Assembly (NCBI GenBank): GCA_001414485.1
Contig: LLEY01000067.1
Span: 1 to 64,000 of the forward strand
Direction of reading: 5' to 3'
Length of the DNA: 64,000 bases
From: Calycina herbarum
Taxonomy: Eukaryota > Ascomycota > Leotiomycetes > Helotiales > Pezizellaceae
In this document: positions 21,834 through 33,654 of the stretch, one piece after another
Position numbering within the stretch: the stretch's first letter is position 1
Layout: every line of letters starts with the position of its first letter
Position numbers and translations under genes: made by a program
The notes under the pieces: generated by a model
Database searches by the model: none
What the model saw: the letters and a program-made list of their open reading frames with translations, nothing else
What the model was told of the DNA's origin: nothing

Positions 21834-22907
21834 ATGACTACTTGGTTGAGAGCGCGACTCCCCTTCTTCGGGCGCAGAGACAATAAATACAACCCCCTTC
21901 CAACGACCCCCTCTCGTCCCTTCAGCACCAGCACGAATCCCATCGATGCGAAAGACCACGAATCCTTCGTCCTCCAAGATGGCAGAACATTGGGCTACGC
22001 AGAATACGGTTCTCTAACGGGCTACCCCTTGATGTTGTTCCACGGCTTCCCCTCTTCCCGATTCGAAGGACGAGCCCTCGACCAACTCGCTCGTCGCAAA
22101 AACCTCCGCATAATTGCCCCCGATCGCCCTGGCTTTGGTCTCTCTACCTTCCAACCCCATCGTCGAATTGCCGACTGGCCTGCCGATGTGCAAGCACTCG
22201 CTCAGCATATCCAACTGCCCGAATACGCGATCCTGGCGCACTCGGGCGGAGGTCCACATGCTTTGGCGTGTGCGGATCAACTCTCGAAGGAGACGGTGTC
22301 TGCCATTGGGATTATGGCAATGCGAGGCCCCAGGCAGGCTGGGACAGAAGATGTGCCAAAGATTTCTAAATTCGTCACTTGGCTCGCGACATATTGGCCC
22401 AAGGGACTAGGAGCGCTGATAATGGGGGTGGTTAGAGCCTTGAGGTGGTTTTCGAATACAGCTTACGGGCAGAGCAGGATTGACGCTGTTCTACTAAAAA
22501 ATGCTGAGCAAGCTAAACTCAAGAACGAGAGAACGGATCAACAAAAGGTGAGACTCGAGGAAGAGGGCGTGGATACCGTGGGGGAGCTGAGGAATTGGGT
22601 GCTACGAATGGTCTTTGAGGGGTTTGCACAAGGCCCTGAGGGTTTCGTGGATGAGGCCAACTTGTTAGCTCAAGATTGGGGTATCAAATTTGAAGAGGTT
22701 CCATATGATAAGATTCAGATATGGCACAAAACCCAGGATAAACAAGGGCCAGTGAGGATGGTACGGTGGATGGTAGAACGTCTTCCTCATGCGGAGCTCC
22801 ACGAGTTTTCGGATGATGAACATGTCAATATTGCCGATCATTCGGATGAGATATTATCAGCTCTTGTCCCGGAAGATAAAATCAGAGTTTTTGAAAAGAG
22901 GTCCTGA
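21834..22907 (+). CDS. alpha/beta-hydrolase fold protein
   Basis: Intronless, 357 residues. The start at 21834 was chosen because homologous sequence begins soon after, and the in-frame extension to 21720 encodes an unlikely Cys-rich leader. Oxyanion motif HGFPSS at 70-75, DRPGFG at 97-102, nucleophile elbow AHSGGG with Ser137 and the late DDEHVNIADH carrying the candidate catalytic His define the fold. The elbow has Ala in place of the first Gly of GxSxG. Residues 1-40 are basic and Ser/Thr-rich, possibly a mitochondrial targeting or anchor region. An esterase or lipase-like activity is likely; the substrate is unknown. Confidence 0.85.
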   Translation: MTTWLRARLPFFGRRDNKYNPLPTTPSRPFSTSTNPIDAKDHESFVLQDGRTLGYAEYGSLTGYPLMLFHGFPSSRFEGRALDQLARRKNLRIIAPDRPGFGLSTFQPHRRIADWPADVQALAQHIQLPEYAILAHSGGGPHALACADQLSKETVSAIGIMAMRGPRQAGTEDVPKISKFVTWLATYWPKGLGALIMGVVRALRWFSNTAYGQSRIDAVLLKNAEQAKLKNERTDQQKVRLEEEGVDTVGELRNWVLRMVFEGFAQGPEGFVDEANLLAQDWGIKFEEVPYDKIQIWHKTQDKQGPVRMVRWMVERLPHAELHEFSDDEHVNIADHSDEILSALVPEDKIRVFEKRS

Positions 22908-23891
22908 GTTTCTTTTTTCTTCTTTTGCACACTTTTAGAACAGTTGCGACACTCTTCTCTTGCGACGTTGGACTTTTTATATATAGATACCCTGTAATCA
23001 TTTCTCCGCTCTCAAGTGTTTTAAATGAACGAATGTTTTTCTCATCTGGTTTTCATGTCAGAAACTGCGTGCGAGGGACGCCAAAGGTATGGATTTACGA
23101 GGCACTGCGCTGTAATGCACCTGTAAAAATACCCTGAAGGCCTCCGAGAGCCACCTTCCTGTAAAACGGCGTCGGTACCCTGAAGCCATCATGGTAAGCG
23201 AGCCTATAAGCCAGCACAGCACCTGAGCGCTGATTTACGGGGAAGTCCACTGAAAGTCAACGAGACATATTGCGGCTTTAGGGCCCATTACAGGGCATGA
23301 GTGTATGCGCAGTAAAAGTTCTTCTCGCGTAGCTTGATCCTACCTACTGTTTCCTCGCCGACTAGGTGGAAAAAGTGAGCTTTGACTACTAGGGAATTGC
23401 GTAGTAAGTACTTGAGAGAAATAAGAAGTTAATTTCTCTAAGCGTTCTTGAATTTATAAGAAGCTCTTGCGACAGCCAACTTTATAAGACATTATAAGAC
23501 ATGTAGCAAGTCCTACTGGCGAAGTTTCCATCACTCGATTGGCAATTGATTGGCTTAGGAATATTCTTTTGTCATTTGGGAGTTGATTGACAATATGAAG
23601 TCATTTCAAGTTGGTTTGGAAGTTAGAACTAATAGTAAATTCTCTCTTCTGCCGCCTTGTCTTTTCCTTCTGTTTCCTTATTTCACTCGTAGCGTTAGAA
23701 CCGTAACACTGAAAACCTTCCTCGTAACTTTTACTCCCCATGAAACAAATCGCGCGGTACATTTGCCTCACCCACCTCAATAGAAGACACATCCTTGCCA
23801 CAAAGTTCAGCTACGTATCCATTCATTACCATGCCAACCATGTCCTTGACAGTCCCCCCTCAAAGCGCAGCGCATGAGACAATCCTCGAAA
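22908..23891. other. intergenic, nothing recognised
   Basis: Short ORFs only, no domain or repeat structure seen. Confidence 0.4.
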
Positions 23892-24206
23892 TCATTTTGC
23901 GGGGGTGCTGGTGCGGGCGTCGGCGCATGGACAGATAGGACATGATATGGGAGGAGGGCAAGGACGGGTTAACTCGGTTGTCTCGGTGCACAAGTAGGTT
24001 GCACCGATTTTTACGGCACTGAAATCTGGACCGTAGTTTGATGCTATGCTTTTGGTAAGTTGTTCTTCTTTTTTACTTCAAGGGCAGGTAAACTTACGAT
24101 CTTTACACCAAGCGTCTGTCTCTGCTTTGTTCATTGCTGCTTTTGTGGATTGTGGGAAAGTGGCCAAGAGGATGCTGCCTGTTGCTAGGAGACGTGGAAG
24201 AATCAT
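23892..24206 (-). CDS. small secreted cysteine-rich protein
   Basis: Two exons, 24206-24098 and 24043-23892, with a 54-nt GT...AG intron (GTAAGT donor) in phase, 86 residues. Residues 1-24 form a signal peptide (MILPRLLATGSILLATF core, ending in KAA). The mature part of about 62 residues holds six cysteines, four of them in a Pro-rich cluster near the C-terminus (PCPPPISCPICPC). A TATA box lies about 80 nt upstream. Size, signal peptide and even cysteine count match candidate effectors or secreted peptides of plant-associated fungi. No family is recognised, and expression is unproven. Confidence 0.6.
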
Positions 24207-24284
24207 TTTTTGAGAAAGCGAGGACTATGAGAAAAGATGTTTGGATGGAGGAGATCGAATAGTTATTGGAGAAGCTAAAGGGGG

Positions 24285-24294
24285 CTTATATAAA
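24285..24294 (-). promoter_or_regulatory. TATA box of the small secreted protein gene
   Basis: TTTATATAAG on the minus strand, 79-88 nt before the start codon at 24206, followed by a CT-rich leader. Confidence 0.5.
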
Positions 24295-25081
24295 CGGTTG
24301 TCGGGGTTCTCTGGTTGCGGGGGGGGGGGTCTTATTCTCATTTCCTTGGAACTCAAATACCATTGATGATCAATCTGTTGTCCAGGTTTTCTTACAGTGT
24401 GTTACCCCATCAGAAGTTTTGACGAAGACTTGAGTTCCTGTACAAACTCAAATGGTTAGACTGCCACGTTGTTCCTCTTATCTAGTGACACACAGAGCTC
24501 GGGGTGCTCCAATATTTGAGATCAAATGTATACGTCAAAAATGAGGGATTAGAACAGTCATTTTATTTCAACCGGAGAACACCGATTATCAACTAGTATC
24601 TCGATAATTAAATAAACACAAGCCATCCGCTGGCTCGGCAGTAGGCACTATTCCTGTAGGGGGATTAACCTAACTATCGCACACACAAAATCTGGACGCA
24701 AGTACTTGCTTGTATGGGACAAGCCACTATAAAATGCGAGGGGAGGACGAGAAATATTCATCGAGTTGGGACAAACAGTGAAAACGCAGGTTCCTCCATG
24801 GACTGTGCTACAATCATGAATCTTTGAGACCACTACATTTCTCGATGATGCCCCGGGTGAAACCTTCTCGAAGGAATTCAAGTAACGGTACTTTTCTCTG
24901 AACCCCACGATTGAACCGCAATGTTACGGTACACGAGACTGAACACCATTTGTCCCGAGATCAACAAAATTAAAATAAGTGTCACCTCTTTGTTTCGCCC
25001 GCTCAAATCTGGAGTTCTAGCAAGCTGCCTGGTTTCCCTTTAGTTCGAAACAAACAACAAGTCCAATTTCTGAATCGAGCT
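24295..25081. other. intergenic, nothing recognised
   Basis: Divergent promoter region between the secreted peptide gene and the permease; includes a run of about nine G near 24320-24330. Confidence 0.4.
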
Positions 25082-26993
25082 ATGGCGGACCAAGCAATCT
25101 TAACGGCCCAAGGCCATCAGCAGGCGATGCCTAGAACATTTTCTATGCTCTCGGCCTTAGGACTCGGGTTCAGGTGAGGTTCCTTGAGAACTTATTATAC
25201 AGTTCGTTGTTGACAGACTTCACAAGCATTACGAACTCGTGGGCAGGGTACCTGAGCAACTTCGGTCAAAACCTTTCATATGGAGGACCCCAAAACGTCA
25301 TACTTGGAGCGCTTGTGGCTACTTTTGCACAATGGGCCATCACCCTGGGCCTCTCTGAACTGGCTTCTGCGTTTCCTTCGTCGGGGGTAAGTCGATTAGA
25401 ATGGGGTTTGAGAACTGTACTTCGACCCTGACTTTGTAGTAGGGACAGTACCACTTTGTTTGGATTCTTGCACCGGAAAAAAGCAAGCATTTTGCTGCTT
25501 TTATTGTTGGGTGGTTTTCTGTCATTGCTTGGTGTATTGCAACAGCTTCAGGTGAGTCGTCGTCTTTGTGAAGTTTCCTTCAATTGCTGTCGACAGTTGA
25601 TTAAATTCTGCAAGGAGTTTCGCTCACCACAGTTTCAATTTTTGGGATGGTAAGATTTTGGAATGAGGGGTTTGAGGGGAGCGCGTGGATGGTGTATCTT
25701 ATTTTTCTTGTTGTTATTGGGACAACATGTAAGCCCTACTATTTTTCAATTTCTCCACGGGCTATTCCTAACCTATGTATAGTTTTACCCTTATACTATA
25801 CCCCGCGATTGATACCTCTTATCACCACCATGTCTCTCTGGCTTTCCCTCATCGGTTTCGCGGTCAACTTCTTGGTATTGGTTTCAATGAAGAAGCATAA
25901 TAATCCGTGGTCGTATATTACCGAACCACATCTCGGCACCAGTGGCTGGGGAGAAGGAACTGCATGGGTTCTTGGTAGCATAAACTCCATGTTAGTCACT
26001 CTCACGTTCTTCGAATAAACAAGATGATTCAAATTCTGATAAAAGTAAACAGGTACGCATACGCTGGCTGTGATGCACCGATTCATATTGCCGAAGAAGT
26101 TCCAAAACCTGGGGTCAAAATCCCCGCTGTGATGAATCTCACGATGCTCATTGGTGTGTCTAGCTCTTTAAAAATTATTAAAATTAGCTATAATTTTATA
26201 TATGACTCCCTTACTAAATTTAACAAAAAGGTGCTTTAACTGTCTTCCCGCTTCTGACGCTTATGATGTACGGAATGAAAGACATGGAAGCAGTGATTAC
26301 TTCCGGTCTACCAAGCGCACAGTTGGTCTACCAAATAACAGATAGCAAAGCTGTGACAACATTTCTCATGTGTTGGATTACCTTGGTGTACACCAGTTCA
26401 TTGTTTGGCCAATGGGTGACTTGTGGCCGCTTGATCTGGGCATTTGCTCGGGATGTATGATTCTTTCAAATCCCTCAAAAGTAACCAGCTTACAATATCA
26501 GGGTGGAATGCCATATCGCGAATACTTTATCCAAATAGACACCAAGCGACAATTCCCTCTCCGCGCAACAATAGCGGCAGTCATCTTCGTTTCCCTCTAC
26601 GGACTTCTTTATCTCGCCAGCACCACCGCTTTCAACTCCATCATCACAACCACTATCCTCTTTCTAGACATTACATATGCCATCCCACAAGGAATCGTCC
26701 TCTTCCAAGGACGAAAGAAGACACTCCCCGTGAGACCACTAGATTTGGGAGCGTGGGGATATGTGATTAACGTCTTCTCGGTTTGCTGGACCACTTTACT
26801 TGGTGTGATGGTTTGTTTCCCGCCTGCATTGCCTGTCGCATTGGAGAGCATGAATTATTCTTCGGTTATTGTTGTTGGTATTTTTGGTGTATTTATCGCG
26901 CTTTGGTACACGATTGGGGGGGGGTTTGAAGGGCCGAAGATTGATTTGGTGGCTCTGAGTGAGGCCAATGCTGCCGAGAAGAGAAGGAATTGA
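25082..26993 (+). CDS. amino-acid/GABA permease (APC family)
   Basis: Eight exons: 25082-25173, 25227-25386, 25443-25551, 25633-25728, 25783-25990, 26053-26153, 26231-26454 and 26502-26993, 493 residues. All seven introns are GT...AG and in phase. A conserved N-terminal segment (ALGLGF then SITNSWAGYLSNFGQNL) is followed by about twelve hydrophobic helices. It also carries the signature AYAGCDAPIHIAEEVPKPGVKIP and WITLVYTSSLFGQWVTCGRLIWAFARD typical of fungal UGA4/choline-type permeases. It should import GABA, amino acids or amines across the plasma membrane. Exon 4 is the least certain, since the stretch around it is short for the family. Confidence 0.85.
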
Positions 26994-27881
26994 AAATATT
27001 GATATCAGGAAACTGCAATTAGAATGGGTGACTGGAAATTTGTGTTGATAAGGGATGGGATGTGGCATTTGATGTCAAGGGGTCTAAGCGAGGACAGCTG
27101 ACGCTGACCCCCCATAAATTATAGAAAGCTAGTGATAAATGGTGGGGTGTCTTGAATTGACCTAATGAATTCTGATTACGTGCGATATCGAGAGGACTTG
27201 ACTAGGTTGCATAATAGAAACATCTCTTTCTAGCTAAACGGTGGAAAGAAGTACAAGCATTTCTAGTCTAACATGAAGCGAGAGTATCTTGATGAAGCCC
27301 CCCTGAAAAAGACTCCCAGAAAACCGGAAAAACATCGCACAAGGGATAGAAGAGATTAGCCAAAACGATCATGAATCAGCATAGTTCCACTGCAAAAGCA
27401 GGGATGTTAAAGAAATGCTTTCCCGTACGAAAACAACAATTGAAGGAATGATCATGTCGTGTTGCAACACTGCACATTTGTATATCACTCGTAGGTTCTC
27501 TTCGTTATGCAGTGTTGACATATGCATGTCTTGTAGCCAATCGAACGGCGTCAACCGCTGTCGTAATACCTTTGTGTTGCCAGACTTGACGGGCCAACGT
27601 GGGATGTGTAACTTAGAATCAAGAAGCCAAAGGTTTCTTTTTGACTGTGATTTGGGTCTGTATCGCCTAGATAAGGCTGTACTATGTGCAAGTGGTACTT
27701 GTATGAGGTGGCCACAACCAAATGAACCGTGCAACGTGACTGCGTATAGTGAAAATGGTTTGTGTTTGAAATTTATCCGTTCGAATCATTCCCTGCAGAG
27801 CACTCTGTAGCACAGAATATACAAGTAAAATCCCTAGAACCCATATCGAACGCCTCGAGTATTACATGCTTTGTAATAATC
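26994..27881. other. intergenic, nothing recognised
   Basis: One 131-codon plus ORF (27415-27810) is open but shows no domain and poor coding character. Confidence 0.4.
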
Positions 27882-28912
27882 ATGGATATTTTCTTTCAAA
27901 GAATAGATACTGAAGACCTTAATACCCCATCACTCAAAGAAGAACAATCTCCGATACCTAGCACAACATTAGCTGTGTTAGTATGTGGTATGGTAACAAC
28001 TTCAATACTTCTCGATCATGATTTTAACATCCGTGAAAGGTCGAAGCTAATGAGACACCAGGAAACCTTGGGACAGCACTTCTCTGTGGGGTCCTGGCAA
28101 GTATCAAGGTTCAAGAAGGTACTTCTACCCTACCAAAGATTCAAAAATATCACGAACCTCGCAACTTTACGGCCTACGTTCGCACCCCCAGTTCAGGATC
28201 TCGCTTAGCCACTGCTCTTGCCAATTTTCCCATCGAAGTCCAAATCCACACAAGCACCGAGGCCCTCTACACTGCAGATATCATCATTCTGGCCTGCCAA
28301 CCCAGGGACGTAAAATCATGTCTCGAAAGCCCAGAAGTTAAATCTGCTCTGGTGGGAAAGCTTCTTGTGTCTGTCATCCCCAGCATATCCGTCCAAACCA
28401 TATCCTCAATTCTCGAAACGAGTGATACGCGTCAACCCCAACCCACAATCATCCGAACAATACCCAATATCGCTTCTTCGGTTCGTCAGTCGATAACAAA
28501 TATTGAAGTTCCACCTTCTGCGCCACCTTCTATCTTAAGAACTGTAGATTGGATCTTCAACTCCATTGGCACAGTGAAATACAGTCCGGCAGCAGCCTTC
28601 AATTCCTGTACAACACTTTGCGTATCAACCCCCGCCTTTTTTGCAGTGTTTTTAGAAGCATTGATCGATGGTGCTGTTGCGACGGGGTTATCGAGGGAGG
28701 ATGCTCAAGTCATGGCTGCGCAGGCGATGAAGGGTTGTGCGTAATTGGTATTGACGGGGGAACATCCGGTGAGGGTTAAGGATAGGATTTCCACACCGGG
28801 GGTCTCGATAATTCGGGGTCTGTTGATGTTGGAAAAGGGAAAAATAAGAAGTGTTGTTTCTGAGGCTTTGATTGAGTGCACGAAAGCTGTCGAGGGATTG
28901 GAAAGGGATTAG
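27882..28912 (+). pseudogene. proC/PRO3-like: pyrroline-5-carboxylate reductase copy with an in-frame stop
   Basis: Exons 27882-27987 and 28062-28912 joined by a 74-nt GT...AG intron with a GCTAATG branch. Together they restore the Rossmann motif VCGNLGTALL. The family reduces pyrroline-5-carboxylate to proline with NAD(P)H. Conserved blocks are present: IIRTIPNIASSV, SPAAAFNS with the following helix GLSREDAQVMAAQAMKG, and the C-terminal HPVRVKDRISTPG...GLLMLEKG. A TAA at 28742-28744 interrupts the frame between AMKG and the C-terminal block, leaving 262 of 318 residues and removing part of the dimer-forming substrate site. One C-to-T change in a CAA codon would explain it. Confidence 0.75.
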
Positions 28913-29186
28913 GGGACGACAGATGGGAGAGCCGGGACGAATTAAACAATTAGCTGAGAAATAATTGTAACTAGTGTCATCAATGAATGAGTCCGGTCAA
29001 AGTAGGCTACTCTTCTTCCGTTGGGGGTTTGCTCCTCGCTACTGAACAAATCGCCTTGGAACCGCAAGAGTATAATTCACTTGGTATCATCAACTAGAGC
29101 GCACAAAGCACAAAACAATTAATCAGAGCAATTTGTGTTGAAATTGTGTTACGGCCCGCATAAAAAATGATCACCTCCTTTTCATC

Positions 29187-31096
29187 TCAAGCAGTAACGT
29201 TATACTTCGCACCAAACTCAGATACGACCCACTTGCAAAACTTTTCCCATTCCTTATTCCACTCTTTGAGATGTTCTCCCTTGACCCCACTTCCATTCTC
29301 ACCCTCTTCTATGTCTCTAAGCCAAGTAGTATCATCTTGGTCTTCGAAATTCGAAAAACGAACAGAGTTCTGCGCCAAATGACCCTATCAACAGTTAGGA
29401 TTTTTGTCTCTGAATTAATAAAAGGAATGCCACTCACCAAACCGGCCAGTCCAATGTTCTCGAACCCTTGAATTGCTTCATAGAAATCATAGCTCAGACC
29501 CGCATCATCTTGGCCCTCAATCGCGGGGTCGTCATTACTCAACGCTGTACTGACTCCATTTGCAATTAACGCCGGTAATGGATGTTGTAAAACATTGTTG
29601 TTCAGCCTCAGTGCCTCATTTGAAATCAAACAAACCTCAACTGCAATATCTTTCTGTTTGTATACATCCATCAACAACGGATGTTTATACAGCGAGAAAC
29701 CATGTCCGATTCTTCTGGTGTTGAAAAGACTCGCGTCATATAGATTGTCATCTGTGGAGTTCCCGTCCCCAAGTGTCTCGCCTGCGTGGAAGAAGTAGGG
29801 AATAGTGAGATTTAAGGACTGCGTTTGTTGTTGAAACCAGATCAATTCTGGTGCGAGGTCGGAGAGGGGGCGGCCAAGATCTTCCTGTGACACGAGATCA
29901 TAGCCGGAAATGAGATCTGGATACTTTTGTTTGAAAATCAGGGCCCGCTTCATGTCCGAAATTATCTTTGCTCTTTCTTTGCCTCTGGAAACCGTCCAAA
30001 TAATTCGCGTTCCCCAAAAGTGCTTTCCATTTCTCGTGGCTTTGAACTTTGCAACCTCTTCTTCGAAGAGACCATACCTTTGGTTACACGTTATCAGAAT
30101 ATAGACTATAAATTCAATTGGTGAGCCAGGACATAAAACTCACCAATAATCCGGATCCGGACTCCACACACTGTCCCCAGTCTTGACAATCCCACTACTC
30201 CCTCCATTTCTAATTTCCACCCATCTTACTCCATCTGAAGCCAGACTCCCAAAGAGGTCTTGCAAAAACGCTCTTATTAGAGGTTCATAATCCCAGGCCG
30301 TACCAACTGTTCCAAATATTCCTTGGAATTTCTTCCATATAGCATCAACACCCAACTCCGATTGTTCAGCGTCCTCAATCCCTAGTGTTACTTTGTCCTG
30401 GAGAAATGCGAGAAATGCAACGCGGCCGCCGGGGAAAGCGTCTGCTGCATCGGCAACGAGGACCAATGTATTGGGTACGTAGGATGAAGTCCAAATGCTA
30501 CCTGCTGCGGAAGATATGGTCGTGTTGGAGTGTGCAAAAGTTATTGTTGTCGAATTTCGGTTGATGTCGTTGGAGAGATCAGTGGCCGCCGACATGACCA
30601 TTCCAGGGGTATTGAGGACAGTTTGGAAAACGATTCCGTAGGGCAGCATGGCCGTGAGATGGGCGTGGAGAAGTGAGCCTTTCGGGAGCTTTTTCACAAC
30701 TTTGAAGAGATCAGTGGTGCCGATTGTCGCCCTAGCAGTTGGAAAGTTCTCTCCGGGAAAGTTCGAATTATTGGAATTGGCATATCTGTTCCAGATAGTA
30801 ATATCTTCGACAGATTTTATTTGAGCCACGATTTTGTCTGCAAGCTTCGCAGTAGGAGAAAGCCTTTGTCGGAAGTAGTAGTCTGAGGTCACGTGAGCAT
30901 TATAATTCTTTATAAGACTGCAAATATTACCATTTCGTTGTTTGTGTTCGTAGTTTTTCAATAATGTTTGATCTGCTAAGTGTTTTAAAACACTGGGATC
31001 ATCGGGAAACGGCACCCCGTCTGGATCCAAAGCACCAAAGACTACCTGGAGAAGTCCAGATCCCAGAATGGAGAGAAGTACTGAAAATTGCAGCAT
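29187..31096 (-). CDS. secreted adenosine deaminase (ADGF/CECR1-type)
   Basis: Three exons: 31096-30144, 30077-29438 and 29384-29187, 596 residues; introns of 66 and 53 nt, in phase. Residues 1-21 are a signal peptide. The zinc deaminase motifs are all present: HAH at 144-146, HAGE at 415-418, RIGHG with His443, and SNDDP with Asp500/Asp501. It should hydrolyse extracellular adenosine or deoxyadenosine to inosine forms with ammonia release. The long N-terminal domain and the insertion before HAGE match the growth-factor-like ADA branch rather than the cytosolic enzyme. Several N-glycosylation-like sites (NNS, NST, NTT) fit secretion. Confidence 0.85.
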
Positions 31097-31172
31097 TTTA
31101 GATGGGTTTCAAGGAAAAGCAAAGGTGATGAGAGGTTGAAAGCACACATGAGCCGAGAGGGTGACAATGTTA

Positions 31173-31180
31173 GATATAAA
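31173..31180 (-). promoter_or_regulatory. TATA-like box upstream of the adenosine deaminase gene
   Basis: TTTATATC on the minus strand about 80 nt upstream of the start at 31096. Confidence 0.3.
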
Positions 31181-31591
31181 CAACCAAAAACCAAGTATTG
31201 TCCGGCACATAGCACGCACGATGCCGCGGTGCTCTTGTCAGCTTGAGAGGAAGATTGGATCCGATTTTTCGTGCCTTCCGTGTTCGACATTGTGTGATTG
31301 AGGACAAGCAGAAAGCTGCATATTCCTTGACACATAGTTGCATTCCGAGTACTATTCATCTAATATGGTTGCATTGTTGTGGTCTTAATAATGGTAACCC
31401 CTCTCTTGGTCTCGTTGCACAGCGTGTTGTTGTAATACGATGGCCGTTATCCGCCATCAAAACAAAATTCGGGTTGTACAGCAGTTTCACCCGAAAATGC
31501 CGGGAATTGAGGAATCCGCTTCGGGTATCGGTGCTTATAGCTTATAATTCAACATTTGAATCATCAAATCGGCCATTTCTGAGTTCTTTAG

Positions 31592-32401
31592 TTGAAGCTC
31601 ATGTCTAGCGTAACTGGAATGTGGCTTCTAGCCACCACGCAAGCGGCAATTATGGATTTCATTGACACGAAAGTATTGCATAAAGAGCTTCGACAGTTAC
31701 CTACCTATGAGAAAAGAGCTAGGTTTATCTACTTCTCTTGCCTACCAGCAGAACTGAGATTGAAGATATGGCATTTTGCGACCCCAGCATTCACAATTCT
31801 CAAACCACACCAACATCCGGCTTTTGACACAAGTGACAGTCGTTCAAATTGGGCGTCATTTCAACAATGTACTCTAAACTACCAGTTCCAGCACTACTGC
31901 ACGCCTGCAAGGAGTCTAGGGAGGAATTCATGTACAAAGAGGGCACCACTGAGAACCATCCTACCTATGAGGTTCTGGTTTGTGATCATCCTACCAGGCC
32001 TCAAACTCAGTCCAGGGTTTTTTTTCTCTTTTCGAACGAGACGTCATTTTCGTCAGCGATCTTGAAAAATTAACCGGAGGTAGCACTTATAACTCCCCAC
32101 ACTTACTTTCATGAAATTCGTGACTAATTATGGTTTAATAGGATATATCAGTCAGCGCCTTTTCCACAAGCTTCAGCTTTTGTTTGTTCGTGCTTGGGAG
32201 CTTGAGCTTAATAATGACTTGCTCGATCCACTATCCTCCCACTTTGTAGGCCACTTTAAGCAGCTCCTTATATTGGGAATTGTATCTAGCGAGGGTCAGT
32301 TCAGATCAGAAATGCCACACCTTCGACCTATTATCGCTCATACAGAAGCAACAAAGGATGTTGCACCCGCAAAAAAGCCTCTTGATATTTATTGTCAGTA
32401 A
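31592..32401 (+). pseudogene. 2EXR-domain gene remnant 1
   Basis: The first frame encodes RARFIYFSCLPAELRLKIW, the hallmark of the fungal 2EXR domain, and breaks near 31840-31860. A second frame carries VPALLHACKESREEF and HPTYEVLV, the next family block, and breaks again in a T-run near 32018-32026. The expected FSFERDVIFV segment continues in the third frame. A GT...AG intron (about 32078-32141) and a further helical block follow. Two indels make this a pseudogene, unless both are assembly errors. Family function is unknown. Confidence 0.6.
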
Positions 32402-33640
32402 AAACGTGGACTTCTTCCCACTTGCCCAGTTGAGTTTACTACCTAATTCTCAAATCAGAGTATTCTAGATAAGCACCAACTGACTCCCCAACCTTCAAGG
32501 GATTACTCCATCTGGAAATACCAAGGTGGTCTGAGCACAAACAGAGGATCTATCTACAATCCTGATGCCTTTTCGCAGGACTCACCCTTTCTCCCACCCA
32601 CCGTCTCTGGCTGGGTTATGCCCCAACTGTCTTCGTCATTGGAATTGCCATGTTTGTTAATTTACGACGCCCTGCACATATCCTAGTTAGTACAGTCCAC
32701 TCTGGAATCTCACTTAGTGAGGTCCTAGGACAGTCACAGGCCCCTTTGGATGCTTTCTTGTTCTCAAGTGCTAATTCAGCATGCTCTCTACACTTGTAAA
32801 GAGCTACTAAAGCTTGCTTCCGGGGAGCCTAGTTCCTGCCAAATACAGGAACTTTATAAAAAGCTCGTCCCATATCGAAATGCAAGCTCAGATGAAGTTC
32901 AGCCACGGACGCGACGAGTGGAAGTCTTTTATAATAGATACTTCTGTAGACACTTCAAGAGCATTCCTCCTCGTCAACTTCGCCAAACTTTCTCAGTCAG
33001 GTATGTTCAGGCAAAAGCGTGAAATTAAAATAGGGGGAAGTACTTAATCAGGTTATGGATTGCTCAAGCTGCTTTTATTATTAATACTTCATTGTGGAAT
33101 CTACATGTGCTGTTTTGATTGCCAATCCGAGTAGAGTCATCCAATTTGGGGTCTTTGATAGGCTCATGTGGAGGAAAACTAATTCTACTCAGACCGCGTG
33201 AATAAAAGCAGTCAACAATTTACCAGCAACCTTGCTACTTATTCATTTGAATGTTCAAATGTATTAGTTTTAACTACTCTCACTTATCTACATTGCATAA
33301 TCATTGCTTAAAATGTATCATTTCCTTTTTGTTACTTTCCTCAAAGGATTCACTAAGTTTATCAATGAGAATTTTTAAGATAGAGCTATATTCTTGTCTA
33401 TAAATAAAGGATAGCCTGACAATGCTTGCCCTGTAATGGTTTCCAAAATGTAAGTGAATCTTATTTTGATATATAAGTTCTGAGCTAACACTATTACCTT
33501 TTCTACGGAGTAGTATAAGTAGCGCTGCTCTTAAATCCCTGGAGGATCACAAGAAATATTGCACCGCAAAGTCAAGACACAACAAAAACAAACCCCCATT
33601 GCAACCACACTGGATTTAGCTTTGCTAAAATCAGCAATTA
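32402..33640. other. decayed sequence between two 2EXR remnants
   Basis: AT-rich, with scattered short ORFs (32750-33022 and 32814-33047 plus) that might be C-terminal scraps of the first remnant; nothing can be assigned. Confidence 0.35.
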
Positions 33641-33654
33641 CGCAATTTTTCGTT

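Noticed and set aside
27415..27810. 131-codon ORF upstream of the P5C reductase
   Set aside because: No domain, no signal peptide, biased composition; not supported as a gene.
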